Under the pieces are notes generated by a model. It was not told the origin of the DNA. It did no database searches and saw nothing but the letters and a program-made list of their open reading frames with translations. Both the position numbers and the translations under genes were made by a program. From positions 1 through 7,220 of the forward strand of contig CADCWJ010000446.1 in assembly GCA_902806365.1 (NCBI GenBank): a stretch of 7,220 nucleotides of DNA, given 5' to 3'. This document shows, piece after piece, positions 1 to 5,995 of the stretch. The DNA comes from an uncultured Thermomicrobiales bacterium (GTDB lineage Bacteria; Chloroflexota; Chloroflexia; Thermomicrobiales; UBA6265). The first letter of the stretch is position 1. Every line of letters begins with the position of its first letter.

Positions 1-474
1 GCAAAGGATCGTGAGACGGCGGCTCCCGGCCAGTAGATCCGCCAGCAGAGGAACCGCATCCAGGAGGTGCTCGAAGTTGTCGAGCACGAGCAGCAGGTGT
101 CGCTGGGTCATGAACGCCTGCAACCGTGCACGCAACTGCTGTCCCGGTGCATCCCGGACACCCAGGCCCTGCGCCAAGGTCGCGAGCACAAGCTCCGGGT
201 CAAGAATGGAGGCAAGAGGGATGTAGACCACGCCATCAGGGAAATCCGCGGCGAGGTCGGCAGCGACATGCAGGGCGAGCCGGGTCTTGCCGACGCCCCC
301 CGGACCGGTGAGAGTGACCAGGCGAGCATCATCCCGAAGCAGCAGTTTCCTGAGTTGTTCTATTTCTTGCTCGCGGCCGATCAGCGGAGTCGCCGGAACC
401 GGTAGATCAGCGATCCGATGGTTCTCCCGGAGGCCGTGAGAGTTCAAGGAACCCTCGACGATGATCGGCGTCAT
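1..474 (-). CDS. STAND/AAA-type ATPase regulator, N-terminal part (runs off the left edge)
   Basis: The 158 readable residues are the start of a nucleotide-binding regulator of the kind found in large LuxR-type or TPR-containing STAND proteins. Residues 27-38 carry a VPATPLIGRE-type lead-in, followed by a Walker A motif GPGGVGKT at residues 57-64 (DNA about 283-306). A Walker B motif, LLLVLDNFEHLL, lies at 127-138 with Asp132. In this family the ATPase acts as a signal-dependent switch, and a C-terminal HTH and TPR sensor usually follow, but those would lie beyond position 1 and cannot be seen. I chose the ATG at 474 because it gives the short N-terminal lead normal for the family. The frame stays open upstream to an ATG at 672, which has a GGGGAG sequence just before it, but that extension would be 66 unrecognisable residues crossing a palindrome. 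The gene is divergent from the phosphatase. Target genes are unknown. Confidence 0.85.
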   Translation of the reverse strand, partial: MTPIIVEGSLNSHGLRENHRIADLPVPATPLIGREQEIEQLRKLLLRDDARLVTLTGPGGVGKTRLALHVAADLAADFPDGVVYIPLASILDPELVLATLAQGLGVRDAPGQQLRARLQAFMTQRHLLLVLDNFEHLLDAVPLLADLLAGSRRLTILC

Positions 475-751
475 GGGAACTGGCCCTACCCACTCCAATC
501 CGAGCTTTACAACAGGGCCCCTGTTGCATTCATCATAACGGACGCGCACAACCGGCCGGTGCAGTGCGCACGGGGGCGAGCACTCCGTGGAGAAGATATT
601 GAGCCGCACTGCCAGGAGGGAGAGCCAGGCAGATAGACCGAACTGGCGACCATAATCAATAGTCGCCTCCATTCATCTCCCCGGGCGTCACGGAATGAGT
701 ACCATGTCCGGAACGTGTTCGAGGGGGCACGGGTGAGCGCGGGAGCAGTGG
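475..751. other. Divergent intergenic region between ATPase and phosphatase genes
   Basis: This 277-bp region should hold promoters for both flanking genes. On the minus strand a TATGAT (-10-like, 532-537) lies about 60 bp upstream of the ATPase ATG, but no TTGACA-like -35 is found at 16-18 bp. On the plus strand a CATAAT (651-656) could be a -10 for the phosphatase, again without a good -35. A GGGAG at 741-745 is a well-placed ribosome binding site, 6 nt before the phosphatase ATG. A 10-bp perfect palindrome, ACCGGCCGGT, sits at 551-560 inside a GCGCA/TGCGC dyad (544-548/565-569). No protein-coding gene is recognised here. The only in-frame minus-strand extension, from 672, looks non-coding. 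Confidence 0.5.
510..526. promoter_or_regulatory. Perfect 17-bp palindrome, candidate operator of the ATPase gene
   Basis: CAACAGGG-C-CCCTGTTG is a perfect inverted repeat with 8-bp arms around one central base. It lies 36 bp upstream of the ATPase start codon and 5 bp downstream of a minus-strand TATGAT (-10-like) element, so it would cover the predicted transcription start. Such a position is typical of a repressor site or of a hairpin at the 5' end of the message. The dyad is seen directly; its function is inference. Confidence 0.45.
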
Positions 752-1474
752 ATGCGGTTGTTCGCGATCGGAGACATCCACGGCAATCTGTGGGAGCTGA
801 CCGGGCTGATCCGCCAGGTGCTCGACGACGGGATGGTGCCGGAGCGGGATACGGTCGTCTTCCTCGGCGATGTGGTGGATTCCGGGCCCGACAGCCGGGG
901 CGTCGTCGACCAACTGATGGCGTGGCAGCGGGATTATCCGCACTGGGTCTTCCTGATGGGCAACCACGACGCGATGATGGTCGACGCGCTTGATCACGAA
1001 GACGACCCGGCACGAATGTCGCTTTGGCTCACCCAGGGCGGGGCGGAGACCTGCCTGTCGTATCTGTCGCCTCCCGGCGACCGGTCGACGAACGACCGGC
1101 CCGTGCCCCGGGCGTCGGCGCTCGTGCCCGTCGCCCATCGGGAGTGGCTGCGCGGCCTGACGCTCTTTCACGAGACGGAGCAATACATCTTCGTCCACGC
1201 CGGGCTGCGTCCGCCGCTGCCGCCCCGCGACAATTCGCGGCATGACCTGCTCTGGATCCGGGAGCCGTTCATTCTCTCGGCGCACGATTGGGGGAAGCGG
1301 GTGATCTTTGCGCACACCCCGGTGCGCGAGCCGCTGGTGCTGCCGAACAAGATTGGGATCGACACGCTGCCGCGAACCACCGGAAAGCTTTGCGCCGTCG
1401 AGCTGGATCCCGGGGACCGGTTCGGGGAACCCAGGTTCTTCTTCGAGGTGGCAACGGCGGGGGGCGAGTGGTGA
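752..1474 (+). CDS. PPP-family metallophosphoesterase (Ser/Thr protein phosphatase-like)
   Basis: The 240-aa product is a cytoplasmic two-metal phosphoesterase of the calcineurin-like PPP class, about the usual length for bacterial PrpA/ApaH-like enzymes. The signature motifs appear in order: GDIHG (7-11, metal ligands Asp8 and His10), GDVVDSG (39-45, Asp40), GNHD (70-73, Asn71 and catalytic-type His72), VHAG (148-151, His149) and AHTP (187-190, His188). LLWIRE at 166-171 is typical of bacterial members. There is no signal peptide. The ATG at 752 has a GGGAG ribosome binding site 6 nt upstream. One oddity is that the Arg of the usual GDxxDRG motif is Ser44 (codon TCC at 881-883). The substrate cannot be told: it could be a phosphoprotein or a nucleotide such as a dinucleoside polyphosphate. 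The gene stands alone, convergent with the next one. Confidence 0.92.
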   Translation: MRLFAIGDIHGNLWELTGLIRQVLDDGMVPERDTVVFLGDVVDSGPDSRGVVDQLMAWQRDYPHWVFLMGNHDAMMVDALDHEDDPARMSLWLTQGGAETCLSYLSPPGDRSTNDRPVPRASALVPVAHREWLRGLTLFHETEQYIFVHAGLRPPLPPRDNSRHDLLWIREPFILSAHDWGKRVIFAHTPVREPLVLPNKIGIDTLPRTTGKLCAVELDPGDRFGEPRFFFEVATAGGEW

Positions 1475-1481
1475 GGAGTAT

Positions 1482-2456
1482 TCAGGATACCGGCGTGGCC
1501 GGGGTGCCGGGCGGCGTGCCGGCCCCGGGCGCGACGGGAGCGACGACGACCGGAGTGGCATTGGGACCGATTACGCGATGGATCGCGCGGATCACGTCCG
1601 GGATCGCATTGACATGGATGTCGACCCCGACCGGAAGCACCGTCATCGTACCTTGCGGCCACTGCGCGGTCACCTCCTGCTGGATCGCGCGGTAGACCTC
1701 CCAGGTGCGGTTGCAGGTATCGCCGGGCGCGCGGCACTGGGCATTCGAGGAAATCAGCATCTCGAATGGCATGCCGGGTGGTGAAGCCGGGGCGGCCAGG
1801 AGCTGGTTGCCCGATGCGTTCCAATCGATCGATTCACTCTGCCCCTCGCCACGGTAGGCGGCTTCTTCCTCCGATTGCTCCCACGCGTCCATCAGGGGGA
1901 GCGCCCGGGGAAGCCACAGGCCGGCCGGGGGCACGGGGTTCATCGCGACCACGCCAAGCACCTGATCGGGGTAGGTCCGGGCGTAGAGCTGCACGAAGGT
2001 GCCGCCCGCGGAGTGCCCGACGAGCACGTATGGCGTAGGCACGCCGGCCAGTTTCAGGAGGGCCTGCAGATCGGCGACGACATCGCTGGCGACACGCGGC
2101 TCCGGCGCTTCGCCGCTGCGGCCCAGGCCAGCGCGATCGTAGGTGCAGGTCAAGTTGGTCCGGCCGAGCTCGTTCTGGAGCATATCCATCGCGGCGCCGG
2201 GCTCCGAGAACCCGGTCTCGAGGATGATTGCCGGACCGCCCGCGCCCACGCAGTCGAGGAAGAGATTGTGCGGCCCGATATCGAAGGAACTGCTGTAGAT
2301 GTAGGGGGCGATGGGCGTCCCGTTCCGGGTCGTGTTGCCCTGAACCGGCGGTGGCCGGTTGGGGTCCTGGGCGCGAGTGCTCAGCAGACCGGCCGGCACG
2401 AGGATCGCGACGAGGGCCAGCCAGAGGGCGAACAAACGAACCGATCGTCGGGGCAT
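1482..2456 (-). CDS. Secreted alpha/beta-fold hydrolase
   Basis: The 324-aa product begins with a signal peptide: MPRR followed by a hydrophobic stretch at about 8-25, with likely cleavage after STRA at residue 29. It has no lipobox Cys. The mature part is an alpha/beta hydrolase. YDRAGLGRSG at 106-115 is the usual segment after strand 4, GHSAGG at 147-152 is the nucleophile elbow with Ser149, and His281 in GVDIHV is the probable catalytic His. The acid is not certain. Substrate is unknown; an ester or lipid is plausible. Residues about 300-324 form a Pro/Ala/Thr/Gly-rich tail. An AGGA lies 9 nt before the ATG. The 3' end is 7 bp from the convergent phosphatase gene. The M13 peptidase gene lies upstream on the same strand but is 384 bp away and separated by a hairpin, so the gene is probably transcribed on its own. 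Confidence 0.88.
   Translation of the reverse strand: MPRRSVRLFALWLALVAILVPAGLLSTRAQDPNRPPPVQGNTTRNGTPIAPYIYSSSFDIGPHNLFLDCVGAGGPAIILETGFSEPGAAMDMLQNELGRTNLTCTYDRAGLGRSGEAPEPRVASDVVADLQALLKLAGVPTPYVLVGHSAGGTFVQLYARTYPDQVLGVVAMNPVPPAGLWLPRALPLMDAWEQSEEEAAYRGEGQSESIDWNASGNQLLAAPASPPGMPFEMLISSNAQCRAPGDTCNRTWEVYRAIQQEVTAQWPQGTMTVLPVGVDIHVNAIPDVIRAIHRVIGPNATPVVVAPVAPGAGTPPGTPATPVS
1499..1528 (+). terminator. GC-rich hairpin just past the phosphatase stop, candidate terminator
   Basis: CCGGG (1499-1503) pairs with CCCGG (1524-1528), and inside it GCCGG (1506-1510) pairs with CCGGC (1519-1523), leaving a 2-nt bulge and an 8-nt loop. The hairpin starts 24 nt after the phosphatase stop and lies within the last codons of the convergent hydrolase gene. 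No T-tract follows. It could simply reflect the Gly/Pro-rich codons there, so confidence is low. Confidence 0.25.
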
Positions 2457-2840
2457 GGATCACAGTCCTGGGCGAAGCGGCGAGACGTCGCATGGAGCTT
2501 AGCATGCGCATCCTGCCACGGCCGGGGCAGTGCCCGCTGGTGCTGCCCAACGATGGCGCCTCACCTGCATCCGCAGGTCCATGAATCGCGGCGAGAATCG
2601 CGCCGACACGACGCGTCCACTCCGCGAGCTGACGGGGATGCACCATAATCGGCGAGGCGGCCACGATCGCGTCCCTCCGGACGCCCGGCCCCGCGGGTTC
2701 ACGGGTCCCGGTTAGTTTCCGCAATCGGGCGTACCCGAGGGAACGATCCGGCTGATCCTGGAGGTGACCGCATGAACCGGCCGGGGGGCGGATCGAGACC
2801 CGCCCCCCGGTACGCGTGTGATCGTGCGGAATGATTCACG
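2457..2840. other. Intergenic region upstream of the alpha/beta hydrolase
   Basis: No recognisable protein gene is present. Readable structure includes a dyad ACCTGC-ATCC-GCAGGT (2563-2578) and a direct repeat of GAATCGCG (2583-2590 and 2595-2602, 12-bp spacing). The strong hairpin at 2781-2810 is listed separately. On the plus strand a very good ribosome binding site, GGAGGTGA (2760-2767), precedes an ATG at 2772 that opens a 20-codon frame (stop 2832-2834) running through the hairpin. It is too short and too compositionally plain to call a gene. I could not find a convincing -35/-10 pair for the hydrolase. Confidence 0.5.
2781..2810 (-). terminator. Perfect 11-bp GC hairpin downstream of the M13 peptidase gene
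   Basis: CCGGGGGGCGG (2781-2791) and CCGCCCCCCGG (2800-2810) are perfect inverted repeats with an 8-nt loop, beginning 30 bp after the peptidase stop codon. The stem is very stable. Neither side has a T-tract, so this is a non-canonical intrinsic terminator or a 3'-end stabilising hairpin. Because it is symmetrical it could act on either strand. Confidence 0.5.
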
Positions 2841-5060
2841 TCACCAGACGACGATGCGCTCCTCCGTCGGCAGGAACATGCCGTCCCCCTCCTCGATCCC
2901 GAACGCCTCATGGAACTCGTCCATGTTCTGGATCGGAAGGACCGCGCGGACCGCGCCAGGAGAATGATTGTCGGTCTGGATCTGGGTCTGGAGCGCCTCG
3001 TCCCGGATCTCGGTACGCCAGACGGTCGCGTAGGCGATGAAGAAGCGCTGCTGTGGGGTCAGGGCGTCAAAATCGGTCATCGCAACGGGACTCGCGACAG
3101 GGCTCGCAAGCGGAGACGCTTCCGGCGATGTCACCGGCGAGGGAGCGACCTCATCGGCGATCGGCGTCGCATCCAGCTCGCTCGCGACCGGCGTGCCCGC
3201 CAGCGGAGCATCCGGCGACGCGATAGGGCTCGCGGCTGCGGCGCCGCTATCGCCCTGGGCGGTCAGGTAGATGTCGAGCGCATCGTAGGCGACCTGGACG
3301 CCACCAAGATCGGCGACATTTTCGGTGACGGTGAGCTGGCCGTCGACGTTGACGCCCGGCAGGACTTCGACGGCGCCAAACTGTTCGACAACACGAGCGT
3401 TGAGCTCCTCGAAGGCGGCGAGGTCTTCGTCCGACCACCAGTTGCTGAGGTTGCCCTCGGCGTCGAACTGGGCGCCCTGGAGGTCGAAGCCATGCGTGAT
3501 CTCATGGCCGATCACGGCGCCGATCGCGCCGAAGTTGGAGGCGGCGTCGGCCTCGTAGTCGAAGAACGGCGCCTGGAGGATGCCCGCCGGAAACACGATC
3601 TCGTTCGCCGTCGGGTTGTAGAAGGCATTGACGACCTGCGGCGGAACCGGCCACTCCGTGCGATCGACGGGCTTTCCGGCCTTTTCAAGGTTGCGCCGGG
3701 TGTCGGCGTTGACCGCGCTCAGGAACGAGCTGAAGTAGGAATCGCCGATCTCGACGTTCTCGTAGGTCTGCCATCTGTCCGGGTAGCCGACCTTCACCTC
3801 CATCGCATCGAGCTTCTCGAGCGCGATCTGCTTGGTCTCGTCGGTCATCCACGGGTTGTCGTCAATCCGGACCCGAAACGCGGCGATCAGGGCATCGACG
3901 AGCGTCGTGATCTGCTCCTTGGCTTCGGGAGGGAAGTATTCCCGGACATAGAGCTGGCCGATCGCCTCGCCGACCATGCCACTGGTCTGGTCGAGCGTGC
4001 GCTGCTCGAGTGGCGACTGCTGCTGGACGCCGCCGAGGACGCCACCCTGGAACTCGAAGGCGGTCTGCCCGATGTCCTCGCCAAGGAAGTCGGCGAAGCT
4101 CCAGTAGACCTCGAGCTTGATGAAATCCTTGAGCACCTCGATCGGCGTGTCCTGGACGATCGCGTCGAGCGCTTCCAGGTAGCGCAGCTCGGTGACGATC
4201 AGGGTATCGGTATCGGTCAGCCCCAGCTCCGCCATGTAGGCAGTCCAGTCCATGGCGGGATACAGGGCTGACAATTCCTCGAGCGTTTTCGGGTTGTAGG
4301 AGAGCGAGACGTCCTGCTGCTCCTCGGTCGACAGGGTCGGCTCCGCCAGCCGCTTTTCGAGGTCGTAGACGGCCTGCGCCGCCGGTTCCGCCTGGGCCGC
4401 GCTGTAGCCGCCGTACTGGAGGAACTCGGCAAGCGTCGCGACATAGGCCTCTCGTATCTCGGTGTTCTCTTCCGAGTCTTCGAGGTAGTAATCGCGATTG
4501 GGCAGCCCGAGGAAGGAGCTGCTGAGGTAGGGCACGTTGACCGAGCTGTCCTCCAGGTCGGAGAAGACGTAGACGAAGAAGAGGCCGGTCAGCCAGGAAA
4601 ACTCGGCGGTCTGCTGGAACTCGTGGAGGCTGGCGAGGTCGGTGATTGCGTCGACCTGATCGAGCAGCGGCTGGATCGGCTCGATCCCCTGGGTGTTCCG
4701 GGTCTCGATGTCGGTGCCCTGGCGGTAGAGCTCGGCCGCCTTCCAGGTGTCGGACCCCTCTTCCAGATCGCCACTGGTGGCCACCTCATCGAGCAGCGTC
4801 AGAAGCTGCTCGCGGGTCAGATCATCGAGCTCGTTGAAGACTCCGTAGGAGCCACGGTCGCCGGGGATCTCGGTACGGTCGAGCCAGCCGCCGTTGGCGA
4901 ACCGGTAGAAATCCTCGGACGGGTCAACGGAGAGGTCCATGTCCGCCGGGTCGAGCCCCTGATCGGTAGCCTGGCCCAGCGCCACGGCCGGCGCGAACAA
5001 CGAGAGCAGGAAGAGCAACGTAAAAACGGACGACAACAATGACCGCCGTGACGCTCGCAT
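2841..5060 (-). CDS. M13 family (neprilysin/PepO-like) zinc metallopeptidase, secreted
   Basis: The 739-aa product is an exported zinc endopeptidase that in this family cleaves oligopeptides. Residues 1-31 form a signal peptide (RASRR, hydrophobic core about 8-28, likely cleavage near 29-31, no lipobox). The N-terminal M13 domain starts at about residue 40 (DPSEDFYRFANGGW). NAFYNP at 478-483 is the substrate-binding loop. HEITH at 519-523 supplies two zinc His and the catalytic Glu520. ENVAD at 580-584 supplies the third zinc ligand Glu580 and Asp584. HSPGAVR at 699-705 supplies the transition-state His699 and Arg705. The protein ends in VVW, as most M13 enzymes end in W. An ATG at 5060 with GGAAGGGG 8 nt upstream is preferred over an in-frame GTG at 5096, which lacks a ribosome binding site. 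A Ser-Pro-Ala-rich insert of about 55 residues interrupts the catalytic domain. The gene has its own promoter and is probably monocistronic. Confidence 0.95.
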   Translation of the reverse strand: MRASRRSLLSSVFTLLFLLSLFAPAVALGQATDQGLDPADMDLSVDPSEDFYRFANGGWLDRTEIPGDRGSYGVFNELDDLTREQLLTLLDEVATSGDLEEGSDTWKAAELYRQGTDIETRNTQGIEPIQPLLDQVDAITDLASLHEFQQTAEFSWLTGLFFVYVFSDLEDSSVNVPYLSSSFLGLPNRDYYLEDSEENTEIREAYVATLAEFLQYGGYSAAQAEPAAQAVYDLEKRLAEPTLSTEEQQDVSLSYNPKTLEELSALYPAMDWTAYMAELGLTDTDTLIVTELRYLEALDAIVQDTPIEVLKDFIKLEVYWSFADFLGEDIGQTAFEFQGGVLGGVQQQSPLEQRTLDQTSGMVGEAIGQLYVREYFPPEAKEQITTLVDALIAAFRVRIDDNPWMTDETKQIALEKLDAMEVKVGYPDRWQTYENVEIGDSYFSSFLSAVNADTRRNLEKAGKPVDRTEWPVPPQVVNAFYNPTANEIVFPAGILQAPFFDYEADAASNFGAIGAVIGHEITHGFDLQGAQFDAEGNLSNWWSDEDLAAFEELNARVVEQFGAVEVLPGVNVDGQLTVTENVADLGGVQVAYDALDIYLTAQGDSGAAAASPIASPDAPLAGTPVASELDATPIADEVAPSPVTSPEASPLASPVASPVAMTDFDALTPQQRFFIAYATVWRTEIRDEALQTQIQTDNHSPGAVRAVLPIQNMDEFHEAFGIEEGDGMFLPTEERIVVW
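3078..3251 (-). repeat. Ser-Pro-x-Ala low-complexity segment inside the M13 peptidase
   Basis: This stretch encodes residues about 604-661 of the peptidase and is built from degenerate tetrapeptides such as SPIA, SPDA, TPVA, SPEA, SPLA and SPVA, giving an imperfect 12-bp periodicity in the DNA. It sits between the zinc-ligand motif ENVAD and the conserved LTPQQRFFIAYA segment, where ordinary M13 enzymes have a short loop. It is likely a flexible surface linker. The reading frame is intact on both sides. Confidence 0.8.
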
Positions 5061-5149
5061 GGATCTGGCCCCTTCCGAAAGCGGTGAATCGATCACGTCG
5101 TGTCGCTCAGGGAACTGTGGTTGTATCCGAACCGGATGCTCTGGAACCC

Positions 5150-5178
5150 ACAGTATGGGGGTGATGCCGTGATGTCAA
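5150..5178 (-). promoter_or_regulatory. Sigma-70-type promoter of the M13 peptidase gene
   Basis: On the minus strand a perfect TTGACA (5173-5178) is followed by a 17-bp spacer and TACTGT (5150-5155), which keeps the most conserved T, A and final T of the -10. Transcription would start near 5143, giving a leader of about 84 nt before the ATG at 5060. A dyad, ACTGTGG (5114-5120) with CCACAGT (5148-5154), overlaps the -10. An inner hairpin, ATCCG-AAC-CGGAT, lies at 5125-5137 in the leader. Confidence 0.6.
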
Positions 5179-5229
5179 CGCACCGGTGATGAGGAGCCGT
5201 ACCCCTCTGGTGCATCGTCATGGCGAGCG

Positions 5230-5266
5230 GAGAAGTTCTCGGGGCCCGGTTAGCAGGTGAGGCCCC
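5230..5266 (-). terminator. Tandem hairpins at the end of the DUF2277 gene, candidate terminator
   Basis: GGGGCC (5241-5246) pairs with GGCCCC (5261-5266), the latter touching the DUF2277 stop codon. Directly beyond it on the minus strand is a small palindrome, GAGAA-G-TTCTC (5230-5240). A further dyad, GCACC (5180-5184) with GGTGC (5209-5213), lies between here and the peptidase -35. No clean T-tract is present. The structure is visible; a terminator role is inference from its position between two co-oriented genes, the second of which has its own promoter. Confidence 0.3.
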
Positions 5267-5568
5267 TACGAATCAACGGCACCCGGCGCGCTGCCCGGCG
5301 CGCTGCTGAATCGGAGGGCGGAGCGGGCGCGGGCCTTCAGCGCCTCGACCTCGCGATCCTTTGGCTGGGCGGTCGATTCGAGCGAGCCCAGCAATGTCCG
5401 GGAAACGCTCGCGATCTGATCGACCGCTTCAGTGAAGGCGGCCTCATTTGCGCGCGAGGGATGGACGAAGCCGCTGATCTTGCGCACGAACTGGAGCGAT
5501 GCGGCCCGGATCTCGTCGTCCGTGGCGGGGGGCTCGAAGTTGAAGAGGGGTCTGATATTCCGGCACAT
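5266..5568 (-). CDS. DUF2277 family protein
   Basis: The 100-aa product opens with MCRNIRPLFNFEPPAT, the conserved N-terminal signature of DUF2277, followed by DDEIRAASLQFVRKISGF (17-34), a helix region with AVDQIA, and PKDREVEALKARARSALRF (69-87). Length is normal for the family. The biochemical role is unknown; it is small, soluble and probably cytoplasmic. The ATG at 5568 is chosen because the signature starts there and GGTGA lies 7 nt upstream. The frame runs further upstream to 5673 but without similarity. The last codons carry a perfect 12-bp tandem duplication encoding the doubled SAPG. The gene starts 7 bp after the end of an alpha/beta hydrolase remnant. Confidence 0.9.
   Translation of the reverse strand: MCRNIRPLFNFEPPATDDEIRAASLQFVRKISGFVHPSRANEAAFTEAVDQIASVSRTLLGSLESTAQPKDREVEALKARARSALRFSSAPGSAPGAVDS
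5282..5305. repeat. 12-bp tandem duplication in the 3' end of DUF2277
   Basis: CCCGGCGCGCTG occurs twice in direct tandem (5282-5293 and 5294-5305). In frame it doubles SAPG near the C-terminus of the DUF2277 protein, outside the conserved part. It looks like a recent slippage event. Confidence 0.8.
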
Positions 5569-5575
5569 GCTGTCG

Positions 5576-5704
5576 TCACCTTTCGGTGTTGTGGTGCGAA
5601 TGGTCCATCGCCACGACGTCGTGGCCGCGCCAGCGGAGGTCGGTTTCCGCAAGATGCCAGGAGAACGCACCATCCCCGACGCCCTCGATCACGACATAGG
5701 TTGC
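5576..5704 (-). pseudogene. 5' remnant of an alpha/beta hydrolase gene
   Basis: A minus-strand frame reads ATYVVIEGVGDGAFSWH and then LAETDLRWRGHDVVAMD (5603-5704). This matches the first strand, oxyanion-loop region and second strand of small alpha/beta hydrolases of the type beginning MATYVLIHGAG. After about 34 residues the similarity stops (HSHHNTER and a stop at 5576-5578), so the nucleophile Ser, the His and the rest of the fold are missing. The expected ATG is absent: the codon before GCA is CGG, and removing two bases (CG) from ATCGGGCAACC would restore ATGGCAACC. The fragment ends 7 bp before the DUF2277 ATG. I read it as a degraded, truncated gene. The alternative is a chance resemblance of about 34 residues, which I think less likely. 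Confidence 0.55.
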
Positions 5705-5995
5705 CCGATGGCGAAAGCTTCTTCCCTGGTTCACCCGGAGGTCAACGCGGCGGGGCGTGCACGATCCCAAGGGTAAGCGTAAGGCAGTCCCTCCGGCGTC
5801 CACTTCTCCGATCTTGCGCCTGGCGAAACGTTCACGGTCCGCGAGAAGGCTTTGTGGAACAAGGGGATGAGCCAGGACCGAAGGCACTGGTTCGCGAGCG
5901 AGCCACCGGGGCGAAGGCAAAGCTCGCCGGGTCGAGGGCGAGGGAGCGGTTCCAGACAGGAGGAACACGATCCGGCAGGATCATTCACCCCCGGA
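5705..5995. other. Non-coding gap between the hydrolase remnant and the FAH-family gene
   Basis: These 291 bp are open in several frames, but none gives a recognisable protein. On the minus strand one frame contains VNVSPGARSEKWTPEGLPYA (about 5775-5830), which has a protein-like look but no family I can name; it could be debris of another gene. A weak hairpin, GATCC-GGCA-GGATC (5969-5982), lies just downstream of the FAH-family stop and might serve as its terminator. No promoter could be assigned. Confidence 0.4.

Noticed and set aside
475..672. N-terminal extension of the ATPase gene to an ATG at 672
   Set aside because: The frame is open and a GGGGAG lies upstream, but the extra 66 residues are unrecognisable and would cover the palindrome and -10-like element. 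The ATG at 474 fits the family's usual N-terminus.
656..1561. A 301-codon minus-strand open frame across the phosphatase gene
   Set aside because: The plus strand has all the metallophosphoesterase motifs and a good ribosome binding site; the antisense product is Arg/Pro-rich with no family features.
1834..2724. A 296-codon minus-strand frame overlapping the secreted hydrolase and its upstream region
   Set aside because: It overlaps the hydrolase out of frame and is Arg/Gly-rich. Its only protein-like part, upstream of 2646, matches nothing I recognise.
3078..3251. Possible CRISPR or tandem-repeat array
   Set aside because: The repetition is a degenerate 12-bp period coding for SPxA tetrapeptides in frame with the peptidase, with no spacers.
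2910..4271. A 453-codon plus-strand open frame antisense to the M13 peptidase
   Set aside because: It is the mirror of the peptidase codon bias in GC-rich DNA. The opposite strand carries every M13 motif, and the antisense translation has no recognisable domain.
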